A stretch of DNA of 64,000 nucleotides from Bacillota bacterium (GCA_017941085.1 JAGAXF010000018.1:1-64000), one strand, 5' to 3'. Positions 18,876 through 30,366 are shown, counted from the stretch's first letter. Made by a program: numbers and translations. Notes: generated by a model not told the origin, from the letters alone.

Positions 18876-19085
18876 CTATGCAATTTCTTTAACCACATAT
18901 TCCTTGTCTTCAACAGCCTTTTTCAGTACCTCGTCCTTCACATCATCTGTTGCTGTTACCACTGCAGTGCCCTTTTCGTGGCTAACCTCTGCACTTTCAA
19001 CTCCATCTACTGCTTCCAAAGCCTTTTTTACTGTGGCTTCACAATGCGTGCACATCATCCCTTCAATTGTCATAGTCTTCTTCAT
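18876..19085 (-). CDS. Possible separate CopZ-type copper chaperone from an internal in-frame start in copA
   Basis: The last 69 codons of copA begin with ATG (19083-19085) preceded by AGGAGG at 19094-19099 with an 8-base spacer, an ideal ribosome binding site. The product would start [19 protein letters not shown] and be a complete HMA-fold chaperone of typical CopZ length. The same codons (Gln-Glu-Glu-Asn-Lys) continue the fusion frame, so both long CopA and short CopZ could be made. Translation from the internal site is inferred. Confidence 0.55.
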   Translation of the reverse strand: MKKTMTIEGMMCTHCEATVKKALEAVDGVESAEVSHEKGTAVVTATDDVKDEVLKKAVEDKEYVVKEIA

Positions 19086-21569
19086 TTTGTTTTCCTCCTG
19101 AAGTTTCTTATTCCTGTCCATTACGGTTGTTTCTTTATTTACACTTTGATTTGTTTCAACTAAAGTATTGTCCTTATTTATTATTCTCCCTTTGTCCTTG
19201 GATGAATCATAGGGATTAAAAAGATTTAACCTAAGAGCATTTGTTACAACCAAAAAGCTGGATATGCTCATGGCTGCTGCACCAAACATGGGATTAAGGG
19301 TTAGACCAAAGGCCTTAATAAATGCCCCTGCCGCCAAAGGTATTCCGATTATATTATAGCAAAATGCCCAGAACAGATTTTGGTGCACATTTCTTAGTGT
19401 AGCTCTGGACAGCCTTATGGCTGCTGCCACGTCTGTTAGCTTGCTGTTCATCAAAACCACGTCGGCAGATTCTATGGCCACGTCGGACCCGGCTCCTATG
19501 GCTATGCCCATGTCCGCCCTTGTAAGGGCCGGGGCGTCATTTATGCCATCTCCAACCATAGCCACCTTAAAGGTCTTTCCCTGCTTTTCGGGTTCATCAC
19601 TTGTTTCAGGATGCTGAAGATCCCTTATGACCTGTTCCTTTCCTTCAGGCAATACCTCTGCAATTACCTGGTCAACTCCTGCCTGACTTCCTATGGCCTT
19701 GGCGGTTCTCTCGTTGTCTCCCGTTAGCATAACCACCTTTATGCCCATATTCTGAAGTTCTTTTACCGCCTGGGGACTGTCTTCTTTTATTACGTCTGCA
19801 ACCGCCACCATTCCCAGCAGCTTCTCATCCTCGGCAAAATATATACAGGTATTTCCCTGATCCGATAACTCCTTTGCCTTACCCTCCATATCAGGAGAAA
19901 CTTCCACCATGCCTTGAATGTAGTCCAAATTCCCCCCAAGCAAAGTGTGGCCATTTAGTCTTCCTGTAAGTCCCTTTCCGGGAATTGCAGCAAAGTCTTC
20001 CACATTTATATCATTAATATTATATTTTGCCCTCTGTCCCGGATTATCCTTCCCGGGTTCTTCCACATATGCCACTATAGCCTTGGCCAAGGGGTGTTCA
20101 CTTTTCTTCTCTAGGGCGTAGGCTACGGACATAAGTATTCTTTCATCTACACCTTCTTCAGGGACAATCCTTGTTACCCTTGGTTCTCCCAGAGTAATTG
20201 TTCCTGTTTTATCCAGAGCAACTATGTCCACCTTCCCCGTTTCTTCAAGAGATACCGCTGTCTTAAAGAGTATTCCCTTCTTAGCTCCAACTCCATTTCC
20301 AACCATTATGGCCACAGGAGTTGCCAGTCCCAAGGCGCAGGGACAGCTAATAACCAAAACGGAAATGGCCCTGGCCAGGGAGTAACCCAGGCTTTGACCC
20401 ACCAGAAGCCAGATTATAAGAACCAAAACCGCAATCCCTATAACCACCGGAACAAATATGCCGGAAACTCTATCTGCAATCTTTGCTATAGGAGCCTTGG
20501 TTGCTGCGGCATCACTTACCATCTTTATTATCTTGGAAAGAGTTGTATCCTCTCCCACATGGGTGGCTCTACATTTTATATAACCGGACTGATTGGATGT
20601 GGCGGCGGAAACCCTGTCTCCTACTGCCTTGTCCACAGGAATTGATTCTCCTGTAAGGGCAGCTTCATTTACTGCAGTTACACCCTCCAAAACAATTCCA
20701 TCCACCGGAATATTTTCCCCCGGTCTAACTATAAATACATCATCCTTTGCCACCTGGGAAAGAGGCACGGTTTTCTCCTCACCATCCACCAGCAGGGTTG
20801 CCGTTTCCGGTGCCAGCTTCATAAGACTCTTTAGAGCATCCGTGGTTCTACCCTTGGATCTGGCCTCTAACATTTTACCAACGGTAATTAGGGTTAATAT
20901 CATTGCCGCCGACTCAAAGTACAGGGCATGCATATAACCCATTACCCCATCCATGTCCCCTTTTGCTTGGGCTCCTGTCATGGCCAGAAGAACATAAAGG
21001 CTCCAACCAAAGGAAACTCCTGAGCCCATGGCCACTAGGGTGTCCATATTAGGTGCCCCATGGATAAGGCTGCCAAATCCACTAATAAAGAATTTCTGAT
21101 TGATTACCATTATTATGGCAGCTAAAACCATTTGTATAATCCCCACCGCCACATGGTTGCCATGGAAGAATTCCGGAAGGGGCCACCCCCACATGGTATG
21201 ACCCATAGAAAAATACATTAAAACCAGCAGAAATCCCACTGATGCCAATAGCCTCTTTTTTAGCACCGGAGTTTCCCGATCAATAAGGGCATTCTCTTCG
21301 GCCGCATATAGAGAGGTACTCTGACCATCACCCTTAATGTTACTTACGGAAGCACCGTCTTTAGCGGCCGCACCCTTTACAGAGGCTCCGTAGCCCGCAT
21401 CTGTAATGGCCTTTATTATATCTTCGGAATTTGCCGTACCTTCCACTCCCATTGAGTTTGTAAGCAAACTAACAGAGCAAGACTCCACACCGGGAACCTT
21501 GCTTACCGCCTTTTCCACTCGGGCCTGACAGGCCGCACAACTCATTCCTGTTACTAAATACTGTTCCAT
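18876..21569 (-). CDS. copA: Copper-exporting P1B-type ATPase with HMA domains at both ends
   Basis: 897 residues. Order: N-terminal heavy-metal-binding domain with GMSCAAC (Cys 11, Cys 14); P-type ATPase core with TGES in the actuator, CPC in [11 protein letters not shown] (the Cu-selective site), DKTGT phosphorylation motif, SEHPLAKA and [11 protein letters not shown] charged linker of about 40 residues follows and then a second HMA domain at 829-897 with MMCTHC. CopA normally ends after its last membrane helices, so the C-terminal CopZ-like domain is extra. Exports Cu(I) across the membrane. It lies 6 bases after cbiB. Confidence 0.96.
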   Translation of the reverse strand: MEQYLVTGMSCAACQARVEKAVSKVPGVESCSVSLLTNSMGVEGTANSEDIIKAITDAGYGASVKGAAAKDGASVSNIKGDGQSTSLYAAEENALIDRETPVLKKRLLASVGFLLVLMYFSMGHTMWGWPLPEFFHGNHVAVGIIQMVLAAIIMVINQKFFISGFGSLIHGAPNMDTLVAMGSGVSFGWSLYVLLAMTGAQAKGDMDGVMGYMHALYFESAAMILTLITVGKMLEARSKGRTTDALKSLMKLAPETATLLVDGEEKTVPLSQVAKDDVFIVRPGENIPVDGIVLEGVTAVNEAALTGESIPVDKAVGDRVSAATSNQSGYIKCRATHVGEDTTLSKIIKMVSDAAATKAPIAKIADRVSGIFVPVVIGIAVLVLIIWLLVGQSLGYSLARAISVLVISCPCALGLATPVAIMVGNGVGAKKGILFKTAVSLEETGKVDIVALDKTGTITLGEPRVTRIVPEEGVDERILMSVAYALEKKSEHPLAKAIVAYVEEPGKDNPGQRAKYNINDINVEDFAAIPGKGLTGRLNGHTLLGGNLDYIQGMVEVSPDMEGKAKELSDQGNTCIYFAEDEKLLGMVAVADVIKEDSPQAVKELQNMGIKVVMLTGDNERTAKAIGSQAGVDQVIAEVLPEGKEQVIRDLQHPETSDEPEKQGKTFKVAMVGDGINDAPALTRADMGIAIGAGSDVAIESADVVLMNSKLTDVAAAIRLSRATLRNVHQNLFWAFCYNIIGIPLAAGAFIKAFGLTLNPMFGAAAMSISSFLVVTNALRLNLFNPYDSSKDKGRIINKDNTLVETNQSVNKETTVMDRNKKLQEENKMKKTMTIEGMMCTHCEATVKKALEAVDGVESAEVSHEKGTAVVTATDDVKDEVLKKAVEDKEYVVKEIA

Positions 21570-21575
21570 ATATAA

Positions 21576-22541
21576 CTAAAATACCACATATTTGATAAAT
21601 AAAATCACCTCTATTGAAACCAAGGTAAAAAGATTTGTCAAATACATTAGTTTATTTACTCTCTCTATGTCCATAACCTCAATGGGGCGAAGGGGATCTC
21701 CCAAGGATGCTTTTTCATAAAACTTTCCAAAATAATAGGCATTCCCCCCTAGCTCCACTCCTAAAGCTCCGGCGCAGGCGGATTCCGGATTTCCGCTGTT
21801 GGGAGAAAGATGCTTTTTACCATCCCTTTTCCAAATCCTAAAGGCTCCCTTTCTGTCCAATCCCATAAATCCGGAAACAATACACATAACTAAGGCTGTC
21901 AGCCTGGAGGGGATAAAGTTAAACACATCATCCATTTTGGCACTGGCCCTTCCATAATAAAGATACTTTTCATTTTTATATCCCACCATGGAATCCAAGG
22001 TGTTTACGGCCTTGTATAAAAACCCTAAGGGCACACCACCTACGGCCATAAAAATCATAGGACCTATTATTCCATCAGAGGTGTTCTCCGCCACAGTTTC
22101 AACTGTAGCCTTAATAACCTCCTCTTGGCTTAAGCCTTCTGTATCTCTTCCCACAATATAGGATAGTTTTACCCTGGCCTCCTGAAGGTCTCCCGCCTTA
22201 AGGGGTTCCATCACATCTCTGGCAGCCTTAGCCAAAGACTTTCCCGCAAGAATTTGCCAGCACCATAAAACCTCCAAGCCATATCCTATCCAGGGAGAAA
22301 TGCTCTTAGCCAGCTTAATCAGAGCAAGGGGAACCAGGAAGGAAATCACTGCCACAACAACAAGGGTGCAAATTCCTCCAAGAAACTCCCCCCTGTTATC
22401 CTTTGAAAAAAGATTTCTAAATATTTTTTCACATAAAGAAATAAGTCGTCCAATAAGGACAACAGGATGGGGAATCCAGTTCGGATCCCCCAATATCAAA
22501 TCAAATATATATCCCAGTATAAGTACAATAGCAATTTCCAT
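21576..22541 (-). CDS. cbiB: Adenosylcobinamide-phosphate synthase
   Basis: CbiB/CobD, 321 residues, an integral membrane enzyme that attaches aminopropanol (or its phosphate) to adenosylcobyric acid in cobalamin synthesis. Conserved features: FDLILGDPNWIPHPVVLIGRLI at the start, TVAENTSDGIIGPM, FIPSRLTAL and SPNSGNPESACAGALGVELGG. No other cobalamin gene is in this window; it sits between pepA and copA, 6 bases before copA. It may be an orphan of a larger pathway elsewhere. Confidence 0.95.
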   Translation of the reverse strand: MEIAIVLILGYIFDLILGDPNWIPHPVVLIGRLISLCEKIFRNLFSKDNRGEFLGGICTLVVVAVISFLVPLALIKLAKSISPWIGYGLEVLWCWQILAGKSLAKAARDVMEPLKAGDLQEARVKLSYIVGRDTEGLSQEEVIKATVETVAENTSDGIIGPMIFMAVGGVPLGFLYKAVNTLDSMVGYKNEKYLYYGRASAKMDDVFNFIPSRLTALVMCIVSGFMGLDRKGAFRIWKRDGKKHLSPNSGNPESACAGALGVELGGNAYYFGKFYEKASLGDPLRPIEVMDIERVNKLMYLTNLFTLVSIEVILFIKYVVF

Positions 22542-22599
22542 TTTTGTTTAAAGAAAACTGTTTTACCAGAGAGTAAAAATAATCCTTTGATTAATAATA

Positions 22600-24060
22600 C
22601 TATTTATTAAGGAGCCAATAAATGCAGCCTCTTACACCGGCACCGGTTCCTCCTGCAGGATTGTATCCCCAAGGTTCTCCGGAGAAGGCCGGACCTGCGA
22701 TATCCAGGTGAAGCCACTTATCCTTATACTCTTCCTTAATGAATTTATCCAGGAATAAACCAGCGGTAATAGCACCTCCGGTGCCGCCGGGAACGGAATT
22801 CCTAACATCAGCTATCTTTGAATCCAGCAAAGGTCTAAGGTGATCGTTAAATTCCAACAGTGTATAGTTTTCACCGCTGGTTTGCGCTTTTAATTTAAAG
22901 TCCACCTGCAGGTCGTAATTGTTTCCTATTACACCGGCAGTATAATTTCCCAGACCTACCACGCAGGCTCCCGTTAATGTAGCCATGTCTATAATATAAT
23001 CCGGCTGAACTTCGTCTTGTGCCCAGGATAAGCAATCACAAAGAACCAGACGTCCCTCTGCATCTGTATTGTTCACCTCAACGGTTACTCCTCCTCTGGT
23101 TCTCAAAACATCATCAGGCTTATAGGCTCGGCTGCCGATCATATTCTCTGTAACTCCCAGCACGCTGTGAATTTCATATGGAAGTTCCAGTTCAGCTGCC
23201 GCCTTAATTATTCCCATGGCTGCTGCCGCGCCGGACTTGTCAGACTTCATATTGTACATTCCGTTTCCCGTCTTTAGGGACAATCCGCCGCTGTCATATG
23301 TAAGACCCTTTCCCACAAAGCAAATCTTTCCCTTGGATTCTCCTCTGGGCGTGTATGTGAGATGGATTAATTTTGGATCATAGGGGCCTGCCTGATTCAC
23401 TGCCAGGAATGCATTCATGTCCTGGGCCTTGAGATAATCCTTGCTGTAATCCCTACATGTAACATTTACGTATTCTTCTGCCAGCTTTTCAGCATCATCT
23501 GCCATTTTGATGGAATTATATACTTCAGGAATTTCATTAACTATGTCTCTCACATAGTTTGTGGCTTCTCCTATTATTCTTCCCCTCTTAAGGGCGGCCT
23601 CCGCTGTCACTCTGTCGCAGCCGGAAACACTTACATATACTTCTTCTATGGTGCAGGGCGTGGGATTGCTTTTATATTTATCAAAGCTGTATCCCGACAG
23701 AACAAAGCCCTCTGCAATGGCAGAAAGCGCAGCCTCTATTTCTTTGATGGCACCATAGGTTCCTCCTTCGGCGGTAGCAGGAGCGGATAGTCTAGGCATC
23801 TTTACGGTTTTAACATTGTGACCCTTGAGAGCCTTTACTATTTTTGAAACAGCAATTCTAAGGGATTCCGGATTGGTATCCTTTAAGCTCACGTAGATTC
23901 TTCTGGCATTTGGTAAATCGCAAACAGAGCCTTTTTCAAAACCCATCATTGTGAGGATCTCCTTGTCGCCACTGTTTTCCAAATTATCATTGAGAACAAA
24001 GCGAACCTCATAGTCGGCTCTTACAACAGAATTGTCCCTATCGCTTACAATAAAATTCAT
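22600..24060 (-). CDS. pepA: Leucyl aminopeptidase (family M17)
   Basis: Cytosolic di-metal aminopeptidase, 486 residues. Metal and catalytic residues lie in VGKGLTYDSGGLSLKTG, MKSDKSGAA and the family signature NTDAEGRLVLCD. The ATG at 24060 follows AGGAGG by 9 bases; an upstream extension to 24096 lacks such a site. It follows the eno terminator and precedes cbiB by 58 bases. It most likely recycles N-terminal amino acids from peptides, fitting a peptide-using anaerobe. Confidence 0.95.
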   Translation of the reverse strand: MNFIVSDRDNSVVRADYEVRFVLNDNLENSGDKEILTMMGFEKGSVCDLPNARRIYVSLKDTNPESLRIAVSKIVKALKGHNVKTVKMPRLSAPATAEGGTYGAIKEIEAALSAIAEGFVLSGYSFDKYKSNPTPCTIEEVYVSVSGCDRVTAEAALKRGRIIGEATNYVRDIVNEIPEVYNSIKMADDAEKLAEEYVNVTCRDYSKDYLKAQDMNAFLAVNQAGPYDPKLIHLTYTPRGESKGKICFVGKGLTYDSGGLSLKTGNGMYNMKSDKSGAAAAMGIIKAAAELELPYEIHSVLGVTENMIGSRAYKPDDVLRTRGGVTVEVNNTDAEGRLVLCDCLSWAQDEVQPDYIIDMATLTGACVVGLGNYTAGVIGNNYDLQVDFKLKAQTSGENYTLLEFNDHLRPLLDSKIADVRNSVPGGTGGAITAGLFLDKFIKEEYKDKWLHLDIAGPAFSGEPWGYNPAGGTGAGVRGCIYWLLNK

Positions 24061-24082
24061 TAATAACTTCCTCCTATGTTCT

Positions 24083-24116
24083 ATAAAAACTGCCACCGGA
24101 CTCCGGTCCGGCAGCA
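24083..24116 (-). terminator. Intrinsic terminator of eno
   Basis: GC-rich hairpin with CTGCC/GGCAG (24090-24114) followed on the minus strand by TTTTTATAG, 18 bases after the enolase stop. It separates eno from pepA. Confidence 0.85.
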
Positions 24117-24131
24117 GCCTTTTACTCTTCT

Positions 24132-25454
<1,323 letters not shown>

Positions 25455-25476
25455 TCAAACAAATCACATCCCCCTA

Positions 25477-25505
25477 ATTATAGATTATTCAAGGGTTAAT
25501 TACAA
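25477..25505 (-). promoter_or_regulatory. Sigma-A promoter of eno
   Basis: TTGTAA (25500-25505), 17-base spacer, TATAAT (25477-25482) on the minus strand, about 50 bases before the enolase start. Confidence 0.8.
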
Positions 25506-25530
25506 GATAATACATTTGCCTATCAAGTCG

Positions 25531-25581
25531 TGTTATAATCCATTTATCCATGGTTTTCCCTTTTCAATCACAGGGAAACCA
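25531..25581 (+). promoter_or_regulatory. Extended -10 promoter and leader hairpin of the phzF-like gene
   Basis: TGTTATAAT (TATAAT at 25534-25539) is an extended -10 element without a clear -35. Bases 25551-25581 form TGGTTT(T)CCCT/AGGGAAACCA with one bulge, a leader stem-loop of unknown role. Confidence 0.5.
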
Positions 25582-25637
25582 AAGGACATATTGTTCGTGC
25601 ATAGACCATTAATAGACCATTATTAGGAGGATATCTG

Positions 25638-26534
25638 ATGAAGTTCTATATAGCTGATGCATTTACCAAAGAACTCTTTGGGGGAAATCCCGCAGGCGTA
25701 GTTATTCTGCCTGAGGATAGAGACTTTCCATCTGATGAAACCATGAGAAAAACCGCCGCGGAATTAAGATATTCCGAAACTGCTTTTATAAAAGTCCTGG
25801 GTAATAATGAATTTCAAATAAGGTATTTTACCCCTGCCGCAGAAGTGGACCTTTGTGGTCATGCTACCATAGCTAGCTTTTACTCCATGGCCAAGGCAGG
25901 TTTAATAACAGCAAATAAGGACTCCCTGGCCCATACCCTGGCCGGCGATATCAACGTATCAGTGGAATTCGCTAATGGAGAACCCACCTTCGTTATGATG
26001 GACATGGCTGAGCCAAAACATATAGCAAGTATTCAAGATGCCATTGAACTTGATCGACTCTACGACATATTAGGTTCCGAATTCGATCAAAGCCTGGGGC
26101 TCTTCCCCATGATTATTTCCACCGGTCTTCCGGATATAATTCTTCCCGTAAGCAACGAGGCGGAATTAAATAATCTGTCACCGGATTTTCCCGCCCTGAC
26201 AAAGCTCTCTCAGGCCTACGGAGTTACAGGAGTCCATGCCTTTGCCTTTGATTCCGAAGGCTCCCCGGACTATGACATTAATTGCTTCGCCAGAAACTTT
26301 GCTCCTCTATATGAAATCGATGAGGAAGCAGCAACGGGAACCGCCAACGGAGCCCTTACATTTTACCTTTGCTTAAACGAAAAAATCGGCACCCAGGCAG
26401 GATGCCGAATTGTTCAAGGTAAAGCCATGGGCCGTCCCTCAGAAATACTAACCACCATCAATGCTGGAGAAACATGCAAAATCAGGGTTGGAGGAACCGC
26501 TCAAATCCTGGCGGAAGGGGAAATAAACATCTAG
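25638..26534 (+). CDS. PhzF family isomerase-like protein
   Basis: 298 residues of the PhzF/diaminopimelate-epimerase fold. MKFYIADAFTKELFGGNPAGV is the family start, the catalytic Glu is in RYSETAF (Glu47), and AEVDLCGHATIAS and EEAATGTANGAL are the two other signature loops. PhzF itself isomerises a phenazine precursor, but most family members outside phenazine clusters have unknown substrates and no phz genes are nearby. Strong AGGAGG start. Its stop overlaps the convergent aldo/keto reductase stop at CTAG. Confidence 0.93.
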   Translation: MKFYIADAFTKELFGGNPAGVVILPEDRDFPSDETMRKTAAELRYSETAFIKVLGNNEFQIRYFTPAAEVDLCGHATIASFYSMAKAGLITANKDSLAHTLAGDINVSVEFANGEPTFVMMDMAEPKHIASIQDAIELDRLYDILGSEFDQSLGLFPMIISTGLPDIILPVSNEAELNNLSPDFPALTKLSQAYGVTGVHAFAFDSEGSPDYDINCFARNFAPLYEIDEEAATGTANGALTFYLCLNEKIGTQAGCRIVQGKAMGRPSEILTTINAGETCKIRVGGTAQILAEGEINI

Positions 26535-27664
26535 CGAATTATTTCTGCAACTCTTTTAAGTTCATCTCTTATGGCTATGTGCTGGGGGCATGCTTCTTCG
26601 CATGCTCCGCACTGTATGCATTCCGAAGCTTCCTTATATTCATTTCTCTTAACCAGCCAATCGATTCTTCCCTTGGCATATTCCATATTGTTGTACATCA
26701 GATAAGCGTTAAGAGCAGTAAAGGATCCGGAGATTCCAATTTGCTGAGGACAAACCTTGGCGCAATAATCGCAGGAGGTGCAGGGAACCAGCGGAATCTT
26801 GGCAAACTCTTCTCTCGCTCTTTCGATTACCTGTCTCTCCTCCTCCGTAAGTCCGGTGAAATCCTTCATGGTCTTTATATTGTCTTCCATCTGCTCAATA
26901 TTACTCATTCCCGAAAGAACGGTAATAAGTCCTTCCTTGTCCGCAGCATATCTGATTGCCCAGCTGGAATAGGACCTGGTGGGATCAGCTTCATCAAAAA
27001 CCTTCCTTACAGTTTCCGGCGGATTGGCCAAATTGCCGCCTCTTACCGGCTCCATAATTACCACAGGCAGATTGTACTTTCTTGCCACCTCATAAACCTT
27101 CCTGGACTGAATGGTGGGATTATCCCAGTCGGAATAGTTTATTTGAAGCTGCACGAATTCAGCCTCCGGATGGGCCTTTATTATTTCCTCCAGTTCCTCT
27201 GCGGTGGAATGGAATGAAAAGCCCAGGTGCTTTATTACTCCTTCTTTCTTTTTTTCCAGGGCCCAGTTCCAGAGATCAAAGTCTTCAAAATACTGAGTTC
27301 TCTCCTGACCTAAATTATGAAGGAGATAAAAATCAAAGTATCCTGCTCCCGTTCTTTCCAGGGAGGTTTCCAGCTGCTTTATGGCAGCTTCCTTTGTTTT
27401 TTCTCCAACCCATGGAGCATTCTTGGTGGCCAGTTGATAGCTTTCTCTCGGATGCCTCTCCACCAATGCCTTTCTTACAGCCTCTTCACTACCATCATAA
27501 ACCCAGGCAGTATCAAAGTAAGTAAAGCCCGCCTCCAAAAACTTATCCACCATAATCTTACTTTGTTCTATGTCAATTACCTTGGTGCCATCTTCCTGAG
27601 TAATCCTGGGAAGCCTCATACATCCAAATCCCAGTTTCTTAATATCCTCTCCTAAATATGACAT
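26531..27664 (-). CDS. Aldo/keto reductase with C-terminal 4Fe-4S ferredoxin domain
   Basis: 377 residues. An NADPH-type aldo/keto reductase barrel (LGFGCMRLP, FDTAWVYDGSEEAV with catalytic Asp/Tyr, HLGFSFHS) ends near 270. A ferredoxin-like tail then carries CTSCDYCAKVCPQQ and CIQCGACEEACPQH, two Cys quartets for two 4Fe-4S clusters. This domain mix is common in anaerobes; the substrate is unknown. It lies 12 bases after the MATE gene and ends in a shared CTAG with the phzF-like gene. Confidence 0.94.
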   Translation of the reverse strand: MSYLGEDIKKLGFGCMRLPRITQEDGTKVIDIEQSKIMVDKFLEAGFTYFDTAWVYDGSEEAVRKALVERHPRESYQLATKNAPWVGEKTKEAAIKQLETSLERTGAGYFDFYLLHNLGQERTQYFEDFDLWNWALEKKKEGVIKHLGFSFHSTAEELEEIIKAHPEAEFVQLQINYSDWDNPTIQSRKVYEVARKYNLPVVIMEPVRGGNLANPPETVRKVFDEADPTRSYSSWAIRYAADKEGLITVLSGMSNIEQMEDNIKTMKDFTGLTEEERQVIERAREEFAKIPLVPCTSCDYCAKVCPQQIGISGSFTALNAYLMYNNMEYAKGRIDWLVKRNEYKEASECIQCGACEEACPQHIAIRDELKRVAEIIR

Positions 27665-27676
27665 CTTCTCTCTCCT

Positions 27677-29038
27677 TTACAATCCTTTTATCATTACATT
27701 CATCCACTTCTTTGAAAGATAACGTTTTGTCAGGATAAAAAATTTAGTAACCTCTTCCATTCTAACTATAGCCACAGCCCAGTGAATAGGCACTTTCCAC
27801 ACCATGGCGGATATGAAAGCCAGAGGAACTGCCACAAACCATACACAGAAGATTTCTGCCAGCATGGCAAACTTGGTATCCCCGCCTCCCCTTAAGGTTC
27901 CTGTTACATGGATTCCATTGTGGAGATGAAGGGGAAGGAATGCTCCTATTACAAGCAGTACCTTAAAGGTATACAGCTGTCCCAGAGGCGTTAACTTAAA
28001 CAGGTGGGCCAAAGGCCAGGACACCGCCATAAGGAAGGCTCCCAGGATGATCGCTATGGTTGTTCCTATCTTAAGGAGATGCTTTGATATCTCCCAGGTT
28101 TCTTCTTTCTTGCCTTCTCCCAGTTTCTCTCCCACCATTATCAGGGTGGCGTCTCCCACGCTGAATCCTGCAAAGGAGAAGATATTGGAGATGGTATTTG
28201 CCGCCTGGAAGGCAGCATATTCTGTGGTGCCGATTCTGTTAAAGGCCGCCACATACATGGACTGCCCCAAGCTCCACATAAGTTCATTTACGGTGGTGGG
28301 GGTTGCATTTATAATCAACCTTTTCACCAGGTCCTTAGGCCAGCCAAAATAGCTTTTAATTGTCCCTTTGAAGAAATTGTTCTTTCCCCAGGCAAAGGAC
28401 ATAATCAAAACAACATCCAGAAAACGAGCAACAACCGTAGCAATGGCAGCTCCTGCCACTCCTAACTTTGGTGCACCGAATTTACCAAAGATCAATATAA
28501 AGTTAAGCAAGGTGTTGGTGGTAAATACCACGGAGCTGGTTATCATAGGCACCCGGGTTTGTTGGGAAGCCTTAAAGGCCATTTCCATAGGGGCAGAAAA
28601 GGCCAGCAAAAAGAAATTGACGCTGCAAATTCTTACATAAGATGTGGCCATTTCCTTTACTGCCGGATCCTGGGTATAGAATCCCAGAATGCTATCCATG
28701 GTAAGATGGACTCCCAGGAAGAATACTATAGCCACTCCAAACAATATGGTGGAATCAAGTCCCACAACCTTCCTGATATTCTCTCTATCCCCTGCTCCGT
28801 AAAACTGAGCCATAAAAGTGGCTGATCCTCCGATCAGCCCAAATAGCAGCATAAAATGTATGGTATAAATCTGCGAGCCCACACCTACGGCTGCTAATTC
28901 CGTTTCCCCCAGAAAGCCTACCATTAGATTGTCAACCATTCCTAATGTGGCGGATACAACACCCTGGATTGCTATTGGAATTGCCAGCTTTGCCAGCTTT
29001 CTATTAAGATACTTTTTATTAATTACTAGTTCACTCAT
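27677..29038 (-). CDS. MATE family efflux transporter
   Basis: 453 residues with about twelve membrane spans and the two-fold MatE repeat; starts in the cytoplasm with KLAKLAIPIAIQGVVSATLGMVDNLMVGFLGETELAAVG, the family's TM1 region. Exports drugs or other cationic compounds with Na+ or H+ antiport; substrate unknown. It lies between the dCMP deaminase and the aldo/keto reductase genes with 12-20-base gaps, so all three may be co-transcribed. Confidence 0.95.
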   Translation of the reverse strand: MSELVINKKYLNRKLAKLAIPIAIQGVVSATLGMVDNLMVGFLGETELAAVGVGSQIYTIHFMLLFGLIGGSATFMAQFYGAGDRENIRKVVGLDSTILFGVAIVFFLGVHLTMDSILGFYTQDPAVKEMATSYVRICSVNFFLLAFSAPMEMAFKASQQTRVPMITSSVVFTTNTLLNFILIFGKFGAPKLGVAGAAIATVVARFLDVVLIMSFAWGKNNFFKGTIKSYFGWPKDLVKRLIINATPTTVNELMWSLGQSMYVAAFNRIGTTEYAAFQAANTISNIFSFAGFSVGDATLIMVGEKLGEGKKEETWEISKHLLKIGTTIAIILGAFLMAVSWPLAHLFKLTPLGQLYTFKVLLVIGAFLPLHLHNGIHVTGTLRGGGDTKFAMLAEIFCVWFVAVPLAFISAMVWKVPIHWAVAIVRMEEVTKFFILTKRYLSKKWMNVMIKGL

Positions 29039-29058
29039 TTTGCCATTTTTCGGATGGA

Positions 29059-29544
29059 TTATTTGGCCATGATAACTCTTTTCCCCGATTCCTCCAATAG
29101 TTCCATAGCCAGTTCATCCGGATAACCTTCTTTTACAACTATTTTATCTATACCTGCATTAATAATCATTTTGGCGCAGATTACGCAGGGCTGATGGGTT
29201 ACGTAGATAGATGCCCCTTCAATGCTTTGACCCAAGGTAGCCGCCTGAATAATGGCATTTTGCTCGGCATGGAGGGCTCTGCAAAGCTCATGTCGTTCTC
29301 CCGAAGGAACTCCCAGCTTCTCTCTCAAGCAACCTCCCAAATCCGCACAATGAGAAAGGCCTCTGGGTGCACCGTTATAACCTGTGGCAATAATGTGCTT
29401 GTCCTTCACAATGACTGCCCCCACGTGCCTTCTTAGGCAGGTGGATCTTTTAGCCGTTAGCTCAGCCATCTCCATAAAATACTGGTCCCAGGTTGGACGT
29501 TCATCCTTTACATAATCTGCCTTAGTCTCATTATTATCTTTCAT
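29059..29544 (-). CDS. Deoxycytidylate (dCMP) deaminase, ComEB type
   Basis: 161 residues. Zinc-dependent cytidine/deoxycytidylate deaminase fold: HAEQNAI (His92, Glu94) and PCVICAK (Cys120, Cys123). [12 protein letters not shown] and a Cys-rich loop match the dCMP deaminase branch, called ComEB in Bacillus. It makes dUMP for thymidylate synthesis. It lies 20 bases before the MATE gene and about 50 bases after truA. Confidence 0.93.
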   Translation of the reverse strand: MKDNNETKADYVKDERPTWDQYFMEMAELTAKRSTCLRRHVGAVIVKDKHIIATGYNGAPRGLSHCADLGGCLREKLGVPSGERHELCRALHAEQNAIIQAATLGQSIEGASIYVTHQPCVICAKMIINAGIDKIVVKEGYPDELAMELLEESGKRVIMAK

Positions 29545-29598
29545 AATCTACTCCATCAGTTAAATACAACAAATAACCCATTAATTATACCATAGGCA

Positions 29599-30366
29599 TC
29601 AATCAAAGTATATCTTACTAAGATAGAGCCCCTGGGCAGGAGCGGTATGGCCGGCCATACTTCTGTCCCCGGAGGATATGATTTCTGTAATATCTGAAGC
29701 CTCTCGCTTTCCCTGGCCTACCTCCACCAAAGTTCCTACGATAATTCTTACCATATTGTACAGAAAGCCATCTCCTGTTACCTGAATAACTATGTCTTCC
29801 TTGTCCTTATGAACCTTAAGCTCATAGACTGTTCTAACGGTGCTCTCCCTGGGGTTTCCTCCCGCGGACTGGAAGCAAGCAAAGTCATGGGTACCTTCTA
29901 TAAGTTTTCCTGCTCTCTCCATATTCTCTACATCAAGAGGTCCATCCACATAATAGCAGTAATTTCTTCTAAAGACATTGGGCTTCCCCTGATTCAACAC
30001 ATATCTATATGTTTTCTTTTTGCAATCGAATCTGGCATGAAAGTCCAGAGGAACCTCCTTACATTCCAGGACTCTTATATCCCCGGGAATGGTTCCTCCT
30101 CCGGTTCTGCCTTTGCTCAGCACATTGTTTACCGCCAGGGGAATGTTTTCTGTTGGTATTCCAAATTCACCGGAAAAGCTTAAGCACTGACCCAGAGCGT
30201 GAACACCTGCATCTGTTCTGCTGGTTCCGTTAACCTTAACATCAAAGCCCAGCACCGTAGAAAGAGCATCCTGCAATACTCCTTGAACCGTCCTTAGGCC
30301 CGGTTGCTCCTGCCATCCATGAAAGGCGCTTCCGTCATACTCAATTGTAAGGAGCACATTTTTCAT
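29599..30366 (-). CDS. truA: tRNA pseudouridine(38-40) synthase TruA
   Basis: 255 residues. The catalytic Asp is in NGTSRTDAGVHALGQ (Asp52), with N-terminal LTIEYDGSAFHGWQEQPG and C-terminal FLYNMVRIIVGTLVEVG. It makes pseudouridine in the anticodon stem-loop of tRNAs. The ATG at 30366 is chosen because GGAG lies 6 bases upstream; the frame extends to a GTG at 30378. Confidence 0.96.
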   Translation of the reverse strand: MKNVLLTIEYDGSAFHGWQEQPGLRTVQGVLQDALSTVLGFDVKVNGTSRTDAGVHALGQCLSFSGEFGIPTENIPLAVNNVLSKGRTGGGTIPGDIRVLECKEVPLDFHARFDCKKKTYRYVLNQGKPNVFRRNYCYYVDGPLDVENMERAGKLIEGTHDFACFQSAGGNPRESTVRTVYELKVHKDKEDIVIQVTGDGFLYNMVRIIVGTLVEVGQGKREASDITEIISSGDRSMAGHTAPAQGLYLSKIYFD

